Positions 12,748 through 26,872 of a stretch of 64,000 nucleotides of DNA are shown piece after piece. This DNA comes from Trichoplusia ni (Eukaryota > Arthropoda > Insecta > Lepidoptera > Noctuidae): the NCBI RefSeq assembly GCF_003590095.1, contig NC_039481.1, positions 7,812,001 through 7,876,000 of the forward strand, in the 5' to 3' direction. Numbering within the stretch: the first letter of the stretch is position 1; each line of letters begins with the position of its first letter. A program made the translations under genes and the position numbers. A model generated the notes under the pieces. It saw nothing but the letters and a program-made list of their open reading frames with translations, had not been told where the DNA came from and ran no database searches.

Positions 12748-15700
12748 GATGAATGTTAGTCTTTCATTTCAGGCAAAAGAATAAACAACACATCTATTAT
12801 TTGCCTGTTAACGTAATTCAATCTTTTTCGAAAAAGGTCTTGTGCAGTTAGCTTGCACACAGGTTTCATTTCACTGAACTCGAATATACATTGCATAGTA
12901 GTACATGAACGAGTATACTAGTCAAGTATGTAGTGTAGGTACGCCGTCAGTACCAGCTTACAGCTGAAAGCCAAGCATACCCTTGCTTCGTGATTAGTGG
13001 CAGTTAATCCATACAAATGTTGTCCTTAATTGGAGCAATAAATATCAAGTTACACTTTCTCTTCCTCGTTGTAACGCTGTTCGTAAACTTTGTACATTGT
13101 GCTCGACGTTTCATGATGTGATGTCATAAGCGACTTGTTTAAATAAGCTATTAAGGAAGAATACGCGTGTGAATTAGAATGTATGGTTTTGGTAGAGATT
13201 TAAAAGTAGGTATTGATTAAGGAGGTTTTAATGAAATTATTGAATTTAACAAACATAGTTTGCATAGTAGAAGCGTTTTGAATGTTAAGTTTTAAGTTTA
13301 AGTGACTTTTGTAATTGATGCTGGATGTAATAATTGATACTTTAGACAATTTTTTTTTCAGATAGATATGTATGTATTTGCTTAATACCGTGGGGGTGAC
13401 CTAAGTGATTTCTGCATATATTTTTATGTTTGCTATGCCTGGATTCTTTTTAACTTTCGTCAAAAAGTCTGGTAAGAAAAGCCTGAGCTGAAGCTAACTG
13501 TAGAAACATCTTCAAAATAAAATACAAAATCTAAAAAAAAGTCCACATTTGAATAGCATCATAACATTGATTCAAATAGATACTCCAATGACATCACAAC
13601 ATTTGCTTACTTCGAATTCTCACTCTTTTAAGCAATTCTACGTAATAATAATAAATAAAGTGTTTATATTCTGTTAGTATATAAATATGTATGCGTCTAT
13701 AATTCTAAGGCTTACCGAGTTGGAGTCGGCTTTCAGCTTAACCTAGATGTGGCAAATATCAATAATATATTTAAAAGCGACTGTCGGGAACTCAGAAATC
13801 TGACTTGAAGTCGTAAAATATATACTTTTAGCGTAGTATTAAATTTTGGCTTTTGTATTGACGTGGAGATAGACATATGGAGGATGAATTCAATTAATAT
13901 AATACAGTCTATTCTAATTTATGATTGATAGGCCAAAACATAAGTCAAAACAAAAATGGCTCAAGTGAGATGTCGAATTCAAATCACTTTCATAACATTT
14001 TTTTTTTGTAAAGTCGTTAGAATATTTGTACTCAAATTCCTATAAAACATAGAGATGTTGTTATATTAAAGATAATATAAGATTAATTGTAGTCACTAGG
14101 CGTTTTAACTTACCATAGTATTTACCTTCACTGTATTCCCATCATTTGACAACTGACCTGACCTTCTTAATGATGCACAAGTATGCCAAACAGACAAATA
14201 ACCAATTGAAATTGATCGTTCGAAAGATCGTCAGTTCCATTAAAAATTTTACTCGACTAATACTTAATCTTAATAAGACGTTTACTATCGTAATAAAAAC
14301 TTAGGTACAATAGTTGAATCATTTAAAATTCAAAGTAAATTGGCGACTTAATATTATCATAAGAATAGGATCATCGGTTATTTTATTATTCGAGTTATAA
14401 TAAAAATGTTAAATGAATCGTTAACATCCTTTCGTAATTGGGGGTGACGTCACAAAGAGTTGTAAATTAAGCTGTTTTATACTTGACACGTAATACAATA
14501 GCTATAGTTTGGGATTATAATGGAGTGGAGCAAAAAATAGTTTTAAAAAATGTTGACGCACATTGTATGATATTACTATGTAGTAAGAATAGACCTCAAG
14601 CAGGATTCGGATAGTTTCCAAAAATTCATGTGACAAAAAAACAATATCAAAACAAAAATTCGTATTACACATATTTCGGAACTCCGATGCTGCTACAATA
14701 TGGTTTTGTTAATTTTTACAACATAGCTAATAAACTTTCTGTAGAAGGGTTTACATTTCAGCGAAATCACAAGCTGAAATCAAAGTCTAGATAATTAATA
14801 TTAAGTATTTAGGGCTTAGGAGGAAGAGGACATAAAAAACCTAGTTAGTAACATTACTTTCGACACAAATCTTCGCAACCCATCACTACCCTACCATCAT
14901 AAAAGAAACACACCTACAAACAAGTAAGGGTCGATATCAGCCCATCTGATCCAGTGAGGGCTGGGCGTCAGGGCGAGGCCGAATGCCGCACTATTTGAAT
15001 ACCGAATGACGCCGCGCGATTGTCAATATCCGCCCGATATCGGCATTAAGTTGCCTTATGATAAAATGTACGGTCGGCAACGAAAGTCAATAGACAACAT
15101 TTTATTTTACGAACTGAGAATTAAAAATAAATTTAAGTAATATACATATGTGTTCGAAGTTTTTCAATACAATTCTGGGATTTGAGTTGTCTTGTGCCTT
15201 AGACACAATACTTTTGATTTTAATTGTAATGAGGGTTGTTAGCCAGTGAGTGGTCGTAGACTTTTGCTGCTGTCTGTACTTTAGGCAAAGGCCCGAGGGC
15301 CGACAGCCCGGGGTGAATAGTACCGTTTATTCAGGCTGATGTTGAATGATCGTACTAATATTTTGAGTAAATACTCAACGGTTGGGAGCTTTTTAATGTT
15401 CGGAATGCTTTGAATATTTTTGCAGTAGATAGAGCCTGTCGATAAATGGTGAAATATTATAATGTTTTTCGGCCATTTTGATATTTAAAGTGAGAAAATT
15501 TATTCAATATTTTGTTAAAGTTAAATGTATTTTTTTGAATAATGAATACCGCACAGTGGAATTTAATCTTGGTGTCGCGTGGGTTTTCATAAACATTGAA
15601 GACACAATGACACACACAAATACTCCTATATGGCGGATTCTTTTGCAAGCGTAGTGTTTATTAAAAACAATTGCAGCTCTTGTGTCTGCATTAACTTCCT

Positions 15701-18700
15701 AGGCAATAAACCAGGACCAAGGCGTAAGTGTATGATGCAATTGCTAATGGTAAATTATGCGGACAGCTGTCCGTCTGTCATAATGGTCTATATGATTAAT
15801 TGCTTCATACCTATCAATCTTTATCAACTTCAAAAAAGTAAAAAGCAACATAAAGAGAAGCGAAAATAAAAATCTAATGAACGAATGTCATAGCAGTGAA
15901 TAAAATTCGACGATTTATTTAAATTGCTTAAAATAAACACCCTCTTTTTGTCACAGTCGGGTAAAAACTCAACAATTACCACACTGAGGTACTTCACGCA
16001 CACACAAACAATTTATCGTAAAGTATTGTGTTAGTTCCCGAAAGTGCGAATGTTATTGAAATCAGTTGTGTTCCGTATGTAGGCAGGGTTTGCCACAAAT
16101 CTGGTCATACACGGCGTTATTTATGTACGGACACGTCCGCGAGGTGCGTGGAACGTGACGAGCCTCCTCTATGCTACAAGGAGGTAAAACAGAGAGGAGG
16201 TGGTATAGGTTAGTACTAAGATGTTATAATACAATAAAAAAAGCATTATAAAAGAATAAAATGTTCGTTAATTGTGAGGGGTATGGTGTTGAAATAAACC
16301 AATCCCAACGTGGTTGCGTTTTGGTTTTGTCGAAGAACAAATTATTCCGTAAGTATCTTTAAATTAATTTGTCGTGGCAATTTCCTAACTATTAATTAAT
16401 CTACAATTTTTTTGATACTTCAGAAGTTACACAAACGGCTTTGCTAAAAATAATGAACCAAAAATGTAGTCTAATATTGTTTAGAATTAATAAGGAATAA
16501 TATTAAATCATTGTTGTATTAAATACAGTTTTCAATTTTAATGATTATGTTCTCAGCACTAAAGCCAACCTATTCGCTTTCATTTTTGTTTCATGAATGT
16601 TCGCACACATTCACACACTTTGTAAGTTCTTCGCTATTCAAATATACGGCGATCGAGTCAGCCAGCATGTAAATGGTAACTTGGCATTAAAACTCTTTCG
16701 TATAAATACTTTTTCTTCGTTGTTCGTTAGTGTTGTGCCTGACATCACTCGCGGGATCAACGTGACTGTCCCGCACTATTTGACAGCTCCCTGACAACTT
16801 TTATCCTATTACGCTTATTTAATTCAAACCGCGTATGTGCTTGAACATTTAAAAGAAACAAACATGATAATAAACAATTTGAATTACTTCCTTTTTTCGT
16901 TGAAACTACCGAGGTTGTTTGTAAAGGATTATAATAGTTTGCTTTTTCTGCGAAAGTAGGATTATGTATGACATTACTTATTTTTTCCCACAGGGCTTAG
17001 CAGGCACTTAATAATGCTATACGTGTATTTATTTGCATAATTCTATTCTTAGATATAATTTACGATCATTTCTTCATCAACAACGCATAAAAGATATATT
17101 ATATTTTTTCCTTTTTTATTAAACGTTCCACATTCAAATTCGAATCCTGTTTCCAAATTCTTGGTGTTGTGATTGAATTAGTTTTAGATTGTTGATAAAG
17201 GAGCTTCATTGCGTCACTCGCTTTAAGATTGTTTACGTGATAAGGCTGGACCGAAGCTTGATAAGTGCCTACGCAATTAAAACTCTTCAAATTAAGGAAC
17301 TTTTGTTTAAGTGAATCATTAATGTTAATATGGAGTAAGTTGTTTTTGAATGCGAATGGATATAATGATAATATTATTAAATGCCTACATATGTCATTAT
17401 TTTTAGTTTACCGTATTTTTTTTATTTTACTTGTCATGAAATAAGTGATGACAAATAAAAAAAACTACGCTCTTTGACATACATATTTCACCACAAAGAA
17501 AAACCTTTCACAGCACTTAAACCTCAATCAGTCACAACCAATAGACATGAATTAAAAAATAAAGTCCCATAAAGAACCCCAGCCGTGGGCGTGTGCTTAT
17601 GAAGTCCGTCGATAGAAATCCAAGGCGCACGAGCTCTGTATTGATTATGCATCATCTGCGACTCTCATTAGCCTTACAAAGGCATTAATCAGGTGACGTC
17701 ACGCCGAATTAACGAGAAACAAATTGACGCGAGGGCCCGTGGGCGAAGAGACACTTTTACGACTACGGAATCTTCAGTCTACCAAATTTTTTATAGTAAC
17801 AGTTGCTTTTGTGGGAAAGAGACGGTGCTTTACAAATCCTGCTGGTTTGTAGTGCGCTATCTTGCTTGCACACCTGTAACTGTTTCACATTAAGTGTGGT
17901 GGTAGTGCAGTGAACACGTCTTAAACGGTCGTCGGATAGTTTTAAACTACGGCTGTCAATTAACACCGTTGCTCGGCCATAATATTTATCATCGTCGCGC
18001 ACGCATCGCTCGCGGCGCACGCGTCGTCACGATATGGTATTTCATCATTATTAGATACTTAATTTGTAATTAATGTATTCTGTTCGCTTTATGACTCTTT
18101 TTGTAGGTTGAACTTTCTACCTTAAGAGGTTATAGGCGACTCTGTGGGGTTCCTTTTGAGTTATGTAGTAAGGTTATTGGTTTTTAATGAACAGTAGATA
18201 TTAGCAGAGGAATAAATATTAAAATGCTTGAAGAGTTTGGAGGTAAAGGTTAAACTATTGTTGTTTGATATTATCATTAAATCCATGGTAGAAAAGTTAA
18301 CTGTAGTTCAACTTTCAAAAAAAATTAAATTATTCGGTAAGTAGTTGAAAAAAAAAGTCCGTCACATTGATTTTCGAAAATAATCAGACTGATATATTTT
18401 ATTGGTTTTCCCGCGTTGAGAAAAATGAAGATCATATAGAAAGACAAAATCTCGTGTAACCTCAGTTATCAGTACACTTTTTCTGAAAAGTGACGTTATT
18501 AGCCCCACTTCCGTCCTGTTTTATTTTCCAAGTTTTATTGGTTTAAAGCTTTTAATTTTTGGACAAATACCTACCTGACAATTAAGTGGAAAATTGTATA
18601 ACTATTACCCAATAGTAGGTAAACAGTTACACATAGTAGGCAAATAAAAAATTGAGCGCCAATTCTCCGCAACCTGAAACCCGGGCATTAATAAATCAGC

Positions 18701-19236
18701 AGTTACTAAAATTTCGTTAACCTCCGATCGAAACGTTAAGCTCACATTAGGATAAAGTGAAAAAAAAAACATAAATTACGTCTCGAAGGCACGTTAAGAA
18801 GTTGTTTGAATATTCCGTTTGGCAGTCGCGGCGCGTGACCTGCCGCTAACCTCGTCCTTTCATTCTATCTCCACACATAAAATGCTTTGATAGCTTTTTC
18901 ATATGCGATTAGATTTCATTTTTACTCACACGACAGATTTTTCGCTCAATTTAGCTTTATAGACATATGAAGTAAACTCTACGTGAACCATAAAAGCTTT
19001 TTATTCGGAGATAATACGAGTAGTAATTTATTCAAGTTATGGTGTACCCTTTTTAACGTCAACATAACAATGGGATTCACCCAAATCCGCTTGACCGACC
19101 TTCTCCTGAGTACGTACAGGTAGAATTGGGAATGTATGGTTAGTCCATGTGTGTCCATGTGTTATGTATGTAAATGTCGTATGGATCTAAATAATTATTT
19201 TGTTTTTCAATTGTAATACTTGACTTTATTTTTTTT

Positions 19237-19374
19237 AGGGCCGATTTTCAATCATCAGTTAACTTCTATCTGAAGAATAAATATGGCCGTTTGTCAGTTT
19301 TCTATACAAAACCTGTCAAAACGTCAAACACCTTCGTCAGATAAAAATTATCTGGCGATAGCAAAATGGGCCCT
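19237..19374 (+). mobile_element. MITE-like element with terminal inverted repeats
   Basis: About 138 bp bounded by 'agggccgattttcaat' and the inverse-oriented 'tagcaaaatgggccct'; the ends pair with a few mismatches. Inside, 'tatctgaag' and 'cttcgtcagata' are also inverse copies, so most of the element folds on itself. This matches non-autonomous DNA elements common in Lepidoptera. No coding capacity. Confidence 0.5.
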
Positions 19375-22300
19375 TATTGAGTAAATTAGTGTCAAACAAG
19401 TTACATATTTTAAAATTATACAAACTAAAGTTACTCACCGAAGCTGATATTTTTTCATTTTAAATTCGACATATTGTCAAATATTCCGATAACAATAACA
19501 AAGGCTCTTGAAACAACTGTCCTCCAGTTCTGAAAGATTTATCTAAAAAGTTTTCTCAATCATGTAATTTATATTCAGCTACTGTTCTATGTAATCCGTG
19601 TTAAATTAAATCTTAAATTTCTTCAATCTTCAATTACGGTAAGTGAAGAATAAAGGCACACAGACTCGTATTAACTTTATCATGATTTAGGTTCTTAGTC
19701 AACTTTCTAGCCTTTTCCTGAAATCTGTTCTTTTTGTTGTTGTCCACGCGATGATTGGTGAACACAAATCGTCAAACAAAAACAAAAAGAAGTCTTTGCC
19801 CTGTCCCGTACATGTAGATCAAACAATAATTGACGTGAAATACTAATGTAGTTAATTTTTACATGAGCTTCCCTAAATGTTGCATCAAGATTGATTTTGC
19901 TGTAGGAAATTAAAACAAAGGGCAAATATTGATAACAAGCAATTATTTCACAACAATTTGATAAAAACATTTAACTTACAAAGAACAAAATGTTTTTAAT
20001 TTTTAATGAACAACGGCTAAACCTTTCCATTATTCATACACTTTCCAAGGTGAAGATCAAAGCGAATTTCTGTGCTCCGCTGTCTTGGCTGGCAGTAAGC
20101 CGGCCATAAACGTCGTTACAGTCGTAACCTCAATTTTAATAGTTTTTAAATTTTCCAATTAAACAACCATAAAGTAGGATCGAAGCTGCGTGTGTTCCGC
20201 GGCTGCGTAGGCGCCTAACGTGAGTGCACTATCTTAGTCATTATAAATAATGTTCAGATAAGAAGAGACAATAGATCGCTGAACTGGTGGGTGGCACGTA
20301 CGACCACCTAACTTTGACCTGTACGACTTTAAAGGTTTAAAGTAATCTCGCGAAGTCCCTGGGGTCTCAGTCTGGTGGTGTGTCGGCTGCCTCCCGTGGG
20401 TGCCCGTCATCACGCCACGAAGAATGGAGTTGTACTCATTGTTGTGATCGGCAAACAAAGTGCGGCTAAGCATTGTGATATAAATAAATTGTTTTCTTTG
20501 GATATCAATCTCTGTGGTGCTGGAGTGGTTAATTGTGAGTTTGTACGTAGGACGAGGAAATTAATTATGCTCTTTGTTTCAGTTTATAGTTGGTACCTTC
20601 GTATTTAGTAACACTTTTTTATGTAAATAGTTTTTGGATTGTATTCAACATGTAAGAATCAATATAAAATGTTTATACTTGTACTTACAGTAGTATACAG
20701 TAGATATTGTAAAGCATAAAAATTCTCTTTTTATATTAATCATTTTCTCAAACCCGAACCGTAACGATGTACTTTATGTTAATGAAGAGGTCTCACAATA
20801 AAGTGCTTAATTCTGATCCTAGGCACACAATACAAGGTGCGGTCCAACCTTCTTGCGGTGAAGCTTCCATTAGTAGAGGTTCTAAGAAGTACTTACCTAC
20901 AATAGACAATTAATCTAATGTGACGCTTTTCATAAATTAAATACACACACAAAGCTATCCCAATGTATGAATAAATTGACAAAGTAAAAAAATTGTGTTA
21001 GCTGTTAATAAACTCTACGCAGTCGCAAAAAACTTATTTTTTTACCGCATCCTTAAATATACATTTCACCGCCATTTCTATTTTCATTTTCCCATCTCCA
21101 TTTTCTTTCAGAAGCCATTGTCCAAAACTTCCAACATTTACAGTGTCGAGTTCATGAAGACCGCTTAGGAACTTCGTTAAAGCCCGTTGCTAGGAAACAG
21201 GACGCTATAAAGAGCAACTTTCCAAGATTCTCTGGATCTAAAGGGGGAAGTCACCTATTAACGTCATAGGCTGTCAGCAACGTCACTGTTTATGCCGCGT
21301 CACGCCAGACCACGCTATAAGTCGCATCAGACTCTCTTTTTTATTTATTTGTAGTGTCTGAAACAGCACAGGTCCAATCAGATAATTTTTCATACAATAA
21401 TCATCCAAGTAACTTGCTATACAGAAATTAAATTAAAAGACGTACAATTAGATACAATTGAAGTAAATCCTTAAATAAATCACAACCATCCATTAGCTAG
21501 CTTGAAACAGCGGACGGGACTCGCATATTATGTCTTACAGATCACCAGACAAGTACGCATTATTTTCTTCCATTCATCAGCAAACACATCACATTTAGGA
21601 GGGCGCTAAGCATGTATTCGACATACTGGGGATTAGGCTCTAGATAGATCTAGATAGCGGTAACGCGAACAGATTAAACAGCCGTAGGTATTCAACGGTA
21701 ACAAATGACGTGACGCAGCGTAAGACATGACGTCAGATGCGACCTCTGGCATGTATATTTATGCAACAACATCCTAAGTTTAGTGCCATCCTGATTATCA
21801 CTTGCAAGCTATTTTGAGGCGTTTTCCCTTCACTTATTAATATTTAACATGGCCATAATGTTGAAAATTGCTCATTGAGCTGGGCAGAACAATAAAATAA
21901 CAGTTCTTAGTCAACGGGCGGTTGTCTCATTCATTATTCAGCGGTGACACTATGGGTGGAACATGAAGCAGGAGCGGTGAGAAGGTCTGAGCTCACATAT
22001 GAACTGGTAGATAGGTAGCACTAGCTTACGTTTAGTCTTGTTATGGCCATTGATTTAGGAACCTAATATTTCGATTTTTGGTAAGTACTGAGCTCCTAAA
22101 TAAAGCAATAGCTCATCCAGAAAAAAAATGTTGTCGTCCCTTCTAAATGTTGAACAGCTAATAATCATATTGCATGGTAAGTCCTTATACTTAAATGTAG
22201 TTTTTTCCTTGAAACATATTGTTTCTTATCATGCTTAGAATAAGTACAGAAATACGACTATTTTAATATGTTGTTTGATTCTGACATTTTTTAACCACGC

Positions 22301-23689
22301 GTTGGTGCGTTGGCTAATTTTTGGTGATACTTCTGTGTTCCACATCGTGTGCACATCTTAAATGATCGCAGCTTCATTTATACGGCGCTCCGAGGACAGG
22401 GGGCTATCGTAAAGTACCTCGGATTGCTCAACACTGCGGCGCTGAGGTTTTCACTCAACTTTACTATTTTTATGGCCGCCATTAATTGCTTTTCGGTTAG
22501 ATAACGTGTTATTTATGTGGCTTTTCTTAACAATCGCTTAGGAAAACGATTTTTTGTGTTTTAGAGAGCAAATTGTTCCAGTATCTTTGTAGTACCTCTA
22601 CTGGACATTTAGTAGGTACCAGTTGTAGGTACTGTTTATTAAATATTCGACTCATAAGGCGGTTTCATTAAAAATCCATTGAAAGATGGCCCTGTGAGAA
22701 AAATAATTATTTAGTGATTGGGTACCTACATTTGCAAAAAGTTAAAAAAAATATCAAAACTAAGAAAAAATATTTAGATACCTCATAAAAACTTTAATTA
22801 AACAGATTCCGAGAAAAGGTTCTATTCGGATCCAGCACTAATCACATTGGAAGACGATAGCAATTTTCTTTGTTACTATCTAAAACGGGAATGTCAAACG
22901 AACTGCCGAATGGTGTCGCATAAAGTCCGGAGCTTTAATTAAACTTGGGGAACACTTCAGTTCTCAGGTGATAGGTTAGATTTCAAGAACTGCGCAGGCT
23001 TTGACAAGATAATCTGAATGTACGACGTAAGAGCTTCCGTAAAAAATGGGATGGAGTGTATGAGGATCGATGGTGGGCCATATTGCCCACGTGAGAGAAG
23101 CAAGGTTCGAATTTGGAAACCTTTTACGGGAAAACAAGATTCCATTAACTGGAACTATTCTTTCTGACCACGACACGTATGTCGGTACTATTCCACCTCT
23201 TCTTAATATAAAGAAAAAATATGTGCCAAAAAATGTAAATATTCCGTGCGAAAATTAACCTTATAAGCATTAAATGCCTTTTAACTAATAAAAGGAATTA
23301 CATTCTCTTTCAGCACCATTCATCCATACAATACAGGTACAGCGACCTCCTTGCAAGGATTTCCCCACCCAGAATGTTATGCCTGGTATGTCAATTGTTT
23401 TCGCACCAGTTCATACCATTCAACACTTTAGTAGTGCAATAATGCTAATACTATGTTGCAACAGCTCGATTAGTGTCGCTTGCTGGCTAGAATTAGACGC
23501 AGACAAACGAGCTGATCAAGTGTTCACTATTAGAAGTCAGGTCACTGAATTATAACGGCTGACAGCTCGGTTTCCTTCGCGAACTTCTATAAGTATTAGT
23601 ATGTAAGTATTTTATTGGGACATATCAGTGACTTTGTAAGTAGTCTTTCTACCCGTATTTAATGAAATGATTTTGGGCTGGTAACATTA

Positions 23690-24114
23690 TTTGTAACTCA
23701 AGAACGAATAGACCGATTTTCATGATTTGGTTGCATGGATTCGACTTCGCTTTGAATGGCTAAATAACAAAGGAAAAATATAGTAATTTGTAATTTAATA
23801 AACACTTATTTTTTTGTTAGGAAGAAAATTAACCGCGTAGCTCAGTTTGTTCGACACATATATTCCTACTAGCTGTTGCTCGTAGGTAGAAGATAGAAGA
23901 TATTAGCTATGATTTATACCTGCCTTGTTTTTTTCACATTTTCCATTGTATCTTCGCTCCTATTAGGCGCAGCGTGATGGTTTATAGCCTTCCTCGATGA
24001 ATGGTCTATTCAACACAAAAAAGAATTTTTCAATTTGGACCAGCAGTTCCTGAGATTACCGCGTTCAAACAAACAAACCCTTCAGCTTTATATATTAGTA
24101 TAGATAGATAAGCA
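23690..24114 (+). mobile_element. Decayed RTE-like LINE 3' region
   Basis: The piece from about 23872 begins 'actagctgttgctcgtagg', continues with 'cttcctcgatgaatgg' and 'gaccagcagttcctgagatt', then 'accgcgttcaaacaaacaaa' and 'cttcagctttata', and ends in a short ATAG-type repeat (tatagatagata). This is a widespread lepidopteran LINE tail. The stretch from 23690 ('aagaacgaatagaccgattt') is probably another worn repeat joined to it. Confidence 0.55.
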
Positions 24115-26779
24115 ATCAAAAGAACAGTCTACTGTCTAGAGATTTCAGGAATACAGACTTACAAGTGCTTGTAATCTGAATACAGCTGAAGCATCGAACT
24201 TCACTGGCTGTATTGCACAGAGCTAGGTGAAGTTAGAATAAGCCAAATCTAACTTAAGTACAAGCAGTTACAAGCAGTTCATAGTTGATAGTACTCAAGT
24301 GATCGGCACTCACCAGAAATAGATTGAACGCCAATAAATAATACAATAGTACGGAATGGCAGCAAATTAAACTCAAACGCTTGTGTAATGGATTTGTCCT
24401 CCGATCGAATAGGGTTCACGCAGAATTTAGGACTGATATTTAAAGATAGCTATGAAGATAAAACCAGTTAGTTTAAGAATAAAAGAGGTTTAATAATAGC
24501 GAAACGACGTTAGGACACACAAGGAAATAATTAGGAACAGTGTATCATATGTAGTAGTATGTTAGTACTGCCACCATTCGGCGAAAACAAACTTTGTCTC
24601 CATCTTCAAATTCAATATAACTCGAAGTAGCTTTAAAGAAATTTAAAAGGAGTTATCAGAATCACTTTGCTGTTCAAAAGAAAAGGATTTCACATAAAAC
24701 AAAATAAAGTATCTGTCTTTCCGTCCTCTCCGGGGCTCAATGGGGCAAATCTCCAAAGTTTTCGTTGTTTCAGCCGGCAGATAGTCTTGCGCGAATTGAA
24801 TCCGATCGAGGGGAAAGATTAGCTCCCTATAAGTAACGCGGGAACTTTGATTATTTTATCCGTGTCCATTAAGTTACGTTTGTGCCTGAGTCAGGGTGCC
24901 AAGAGACTTTGCCGATTTTGTTGGCAAGTATTTGGTGTCGGGCAAAAGGTGATGTTGATATAGAGCGCTTGGGTTTTTGAATAAGAAAGGTTATCGGGAA
25001 GTCCGTATGTGCTTCAGAGTACAGTGTTATTAACGGTTGATTTTTATCAGTAACGAACTCGATATAAAGATACTGCCTCTTTAAAGTAATTTATGATTAC
25101 TCGTTGTTAGACTTTGATCTCTTTGGCGTCGAAGGCCAAAGGGCTCCAAAACATTTAGGGAACATGAGAGCAATATGTATCTACAAGACATAAAAACAGA
25201 CAGTAGTGTAACATAAATTTTACGAAAAACGTGCCGCAGCTTCATATTACACGGGCGCATGCTAATTCACTGATACCTCGATATCTCGCCACCCTCAGAA
25301 CTTTAGGCTGTGTCCCAAGTTACGATCACTTTGCGTATAAATAGCCAATTTCAACTTTATATTTAGAAAGCTATTTCTGAGATATAAAAGTGATCTCAGA
25401 CGATAAAATTAAAGTAAACAGCGACATAAATTATGTGCGTTTAAAATCTTATCAAGGTTGATTTAATCTTGTGTTGTGATAGCCCTGTGTCGTAGGGCTG
25501 GCGCCGCGACGTGAGACCGCGATCATATTTAATTGGCGCGTCTCTCGTTAGGCCGCCACACTCGCAACACTCGCTCCTCGTAAGTGTGTGAGCACGTGGC
25601 GACGACGCCGCGGTAACGAGCGATATTGAAGCCATCATCAATCATCTCTTAGATTAGTGACGTGATCTACTGACCGAGCTGCGACTCCCATACGCTGTAC
25701 TTGTTATAAATTAACTGGTGTTAGGGTCATCGTTATTTGGAGTTGTAGCCTTGTGATATGTTACTTGTAAGCTCTCAGATCTAGTCATCTGTTGTAACTG
25801 TTTATAATGTTCTTTAATACTTGAACAGTAACGTCAGAATGTAACGTGTGCACACGGTAAAACTGCGATATCTAGCTCAATTCGATTTTTCGATTCGCGA
25901 TGTAATTAGTCGCCGTTCACAAAGCGCTGCTTAATGAAAAACTGTCTATTGCAATACTCAAACCTGTTATTATTTGTTCCACTGTTTTGGAAGTCCTTAA
26001 ATGTCATTAAAAAAGTACAATTCAGCCGCTTAGAAAATATGTAACATTTCTTGGAAATTAAATTCCAAATACGTTTTTGTTATAAATCTAATATTTTATT
26101 TTGCATTAAACGACAGCTATTCAAGGATGTCACAAAGTAAGACCTTTTGTTCTTTCAAATTTGTTTTTTGCTCATTAAAAGTTTGTTAGAAAACTTTGAA
26201 TTGCGACAACCCTGTAGCAAGTGGTACATAAGTGTATTGTTTAAAGAAAATACAAATTTAGGCTAGCTAAGGTCTCCCATCATTAAAATGTACCTAAGGG
26301 ATTGTCATAGCGGTAAAAAAAAAATATCCAATTTCTATTGGATACAATGTAATTTTAAGAGGACTTCAGAGTTATTTCTACGACTATCATTTACAATTTT
26401 AAAAGATGTCTTTAATCTAAGAATCTGATATATTTTCTTAAAATTTTCATTTCAGAGACACGTTAGATTTAATTGTATTTTATTTTACTTGCAAAACAAG
26501 CGACGGCATTGTTAAGTTCTCTCATTGTTTTGTTTTACTAAACAACCTTCAGAAAATGATAATAACGCATTTATTTCTTTGTTCGGCTGGCTTCAGTTTT
26601 GTTCCAACAATGAAGGTCAAATGGTCAAAGAACTTAAGAAAATATGATACATAAACTCCCAAACACAAAAACGCAAGTATTCTTTTATATCTCTCTTTTA
26701 TTACGTATGATACAGAAACATACAATGAAAATAGAATCGAAGTTGTTCCATAAGAATTCCATCATACCCGTACTCTATA

Positions 26780-26872
26780 CTAAATGTAAAATATTTTTTG
26801 ATGCCTGGATTCGAACCTGACCTTTAGTTTGTAAATCCAATAGTTATACCAATAGGCCAACACTGCTTTTAA
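26780..26872 (-). mobile_element. tRNA-derived SINE head fragment
   Basis: The minus strand carries an A-box-like TGGCCTATTGG (26849-26859) and a perfect B box GGTTCGAATCC (26807-26817) separated by 31 bases, the spacing of a tRNA promoter. There is no pairable acceptor stem, so this is not a tRNA gene. An AT-rich stretch follows. Confidence 0.5.

Larger units (their letters stand above)
7863..19236. other. Non-coding block, 11 kb
   Basis: AT-rich with no established gene. It contains one hairpin-family copy (9937-9995), two perfect hairpins (12418-12445, 12711-12747) and moderate-GC patches near 9180-9370, 11130-11300, 14940-15060 and 17990-18030. Open frames of up to 98 codons look like chance. 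Confidence 0.6.

Noticed and set aside
13700..13760. Possible fragment of a common lepidopteran repeat ('gtcggctttcagcttaacc'), with a similar piece near 62228
   Set aside because: Only about 20-25 bases are similar in each, too little to call an element.
26780..26872. Possible tRNA gene
   Set aside because: A and B boxes are present, but no seven-base acceptor stem or proper anticodon stem can be formed.
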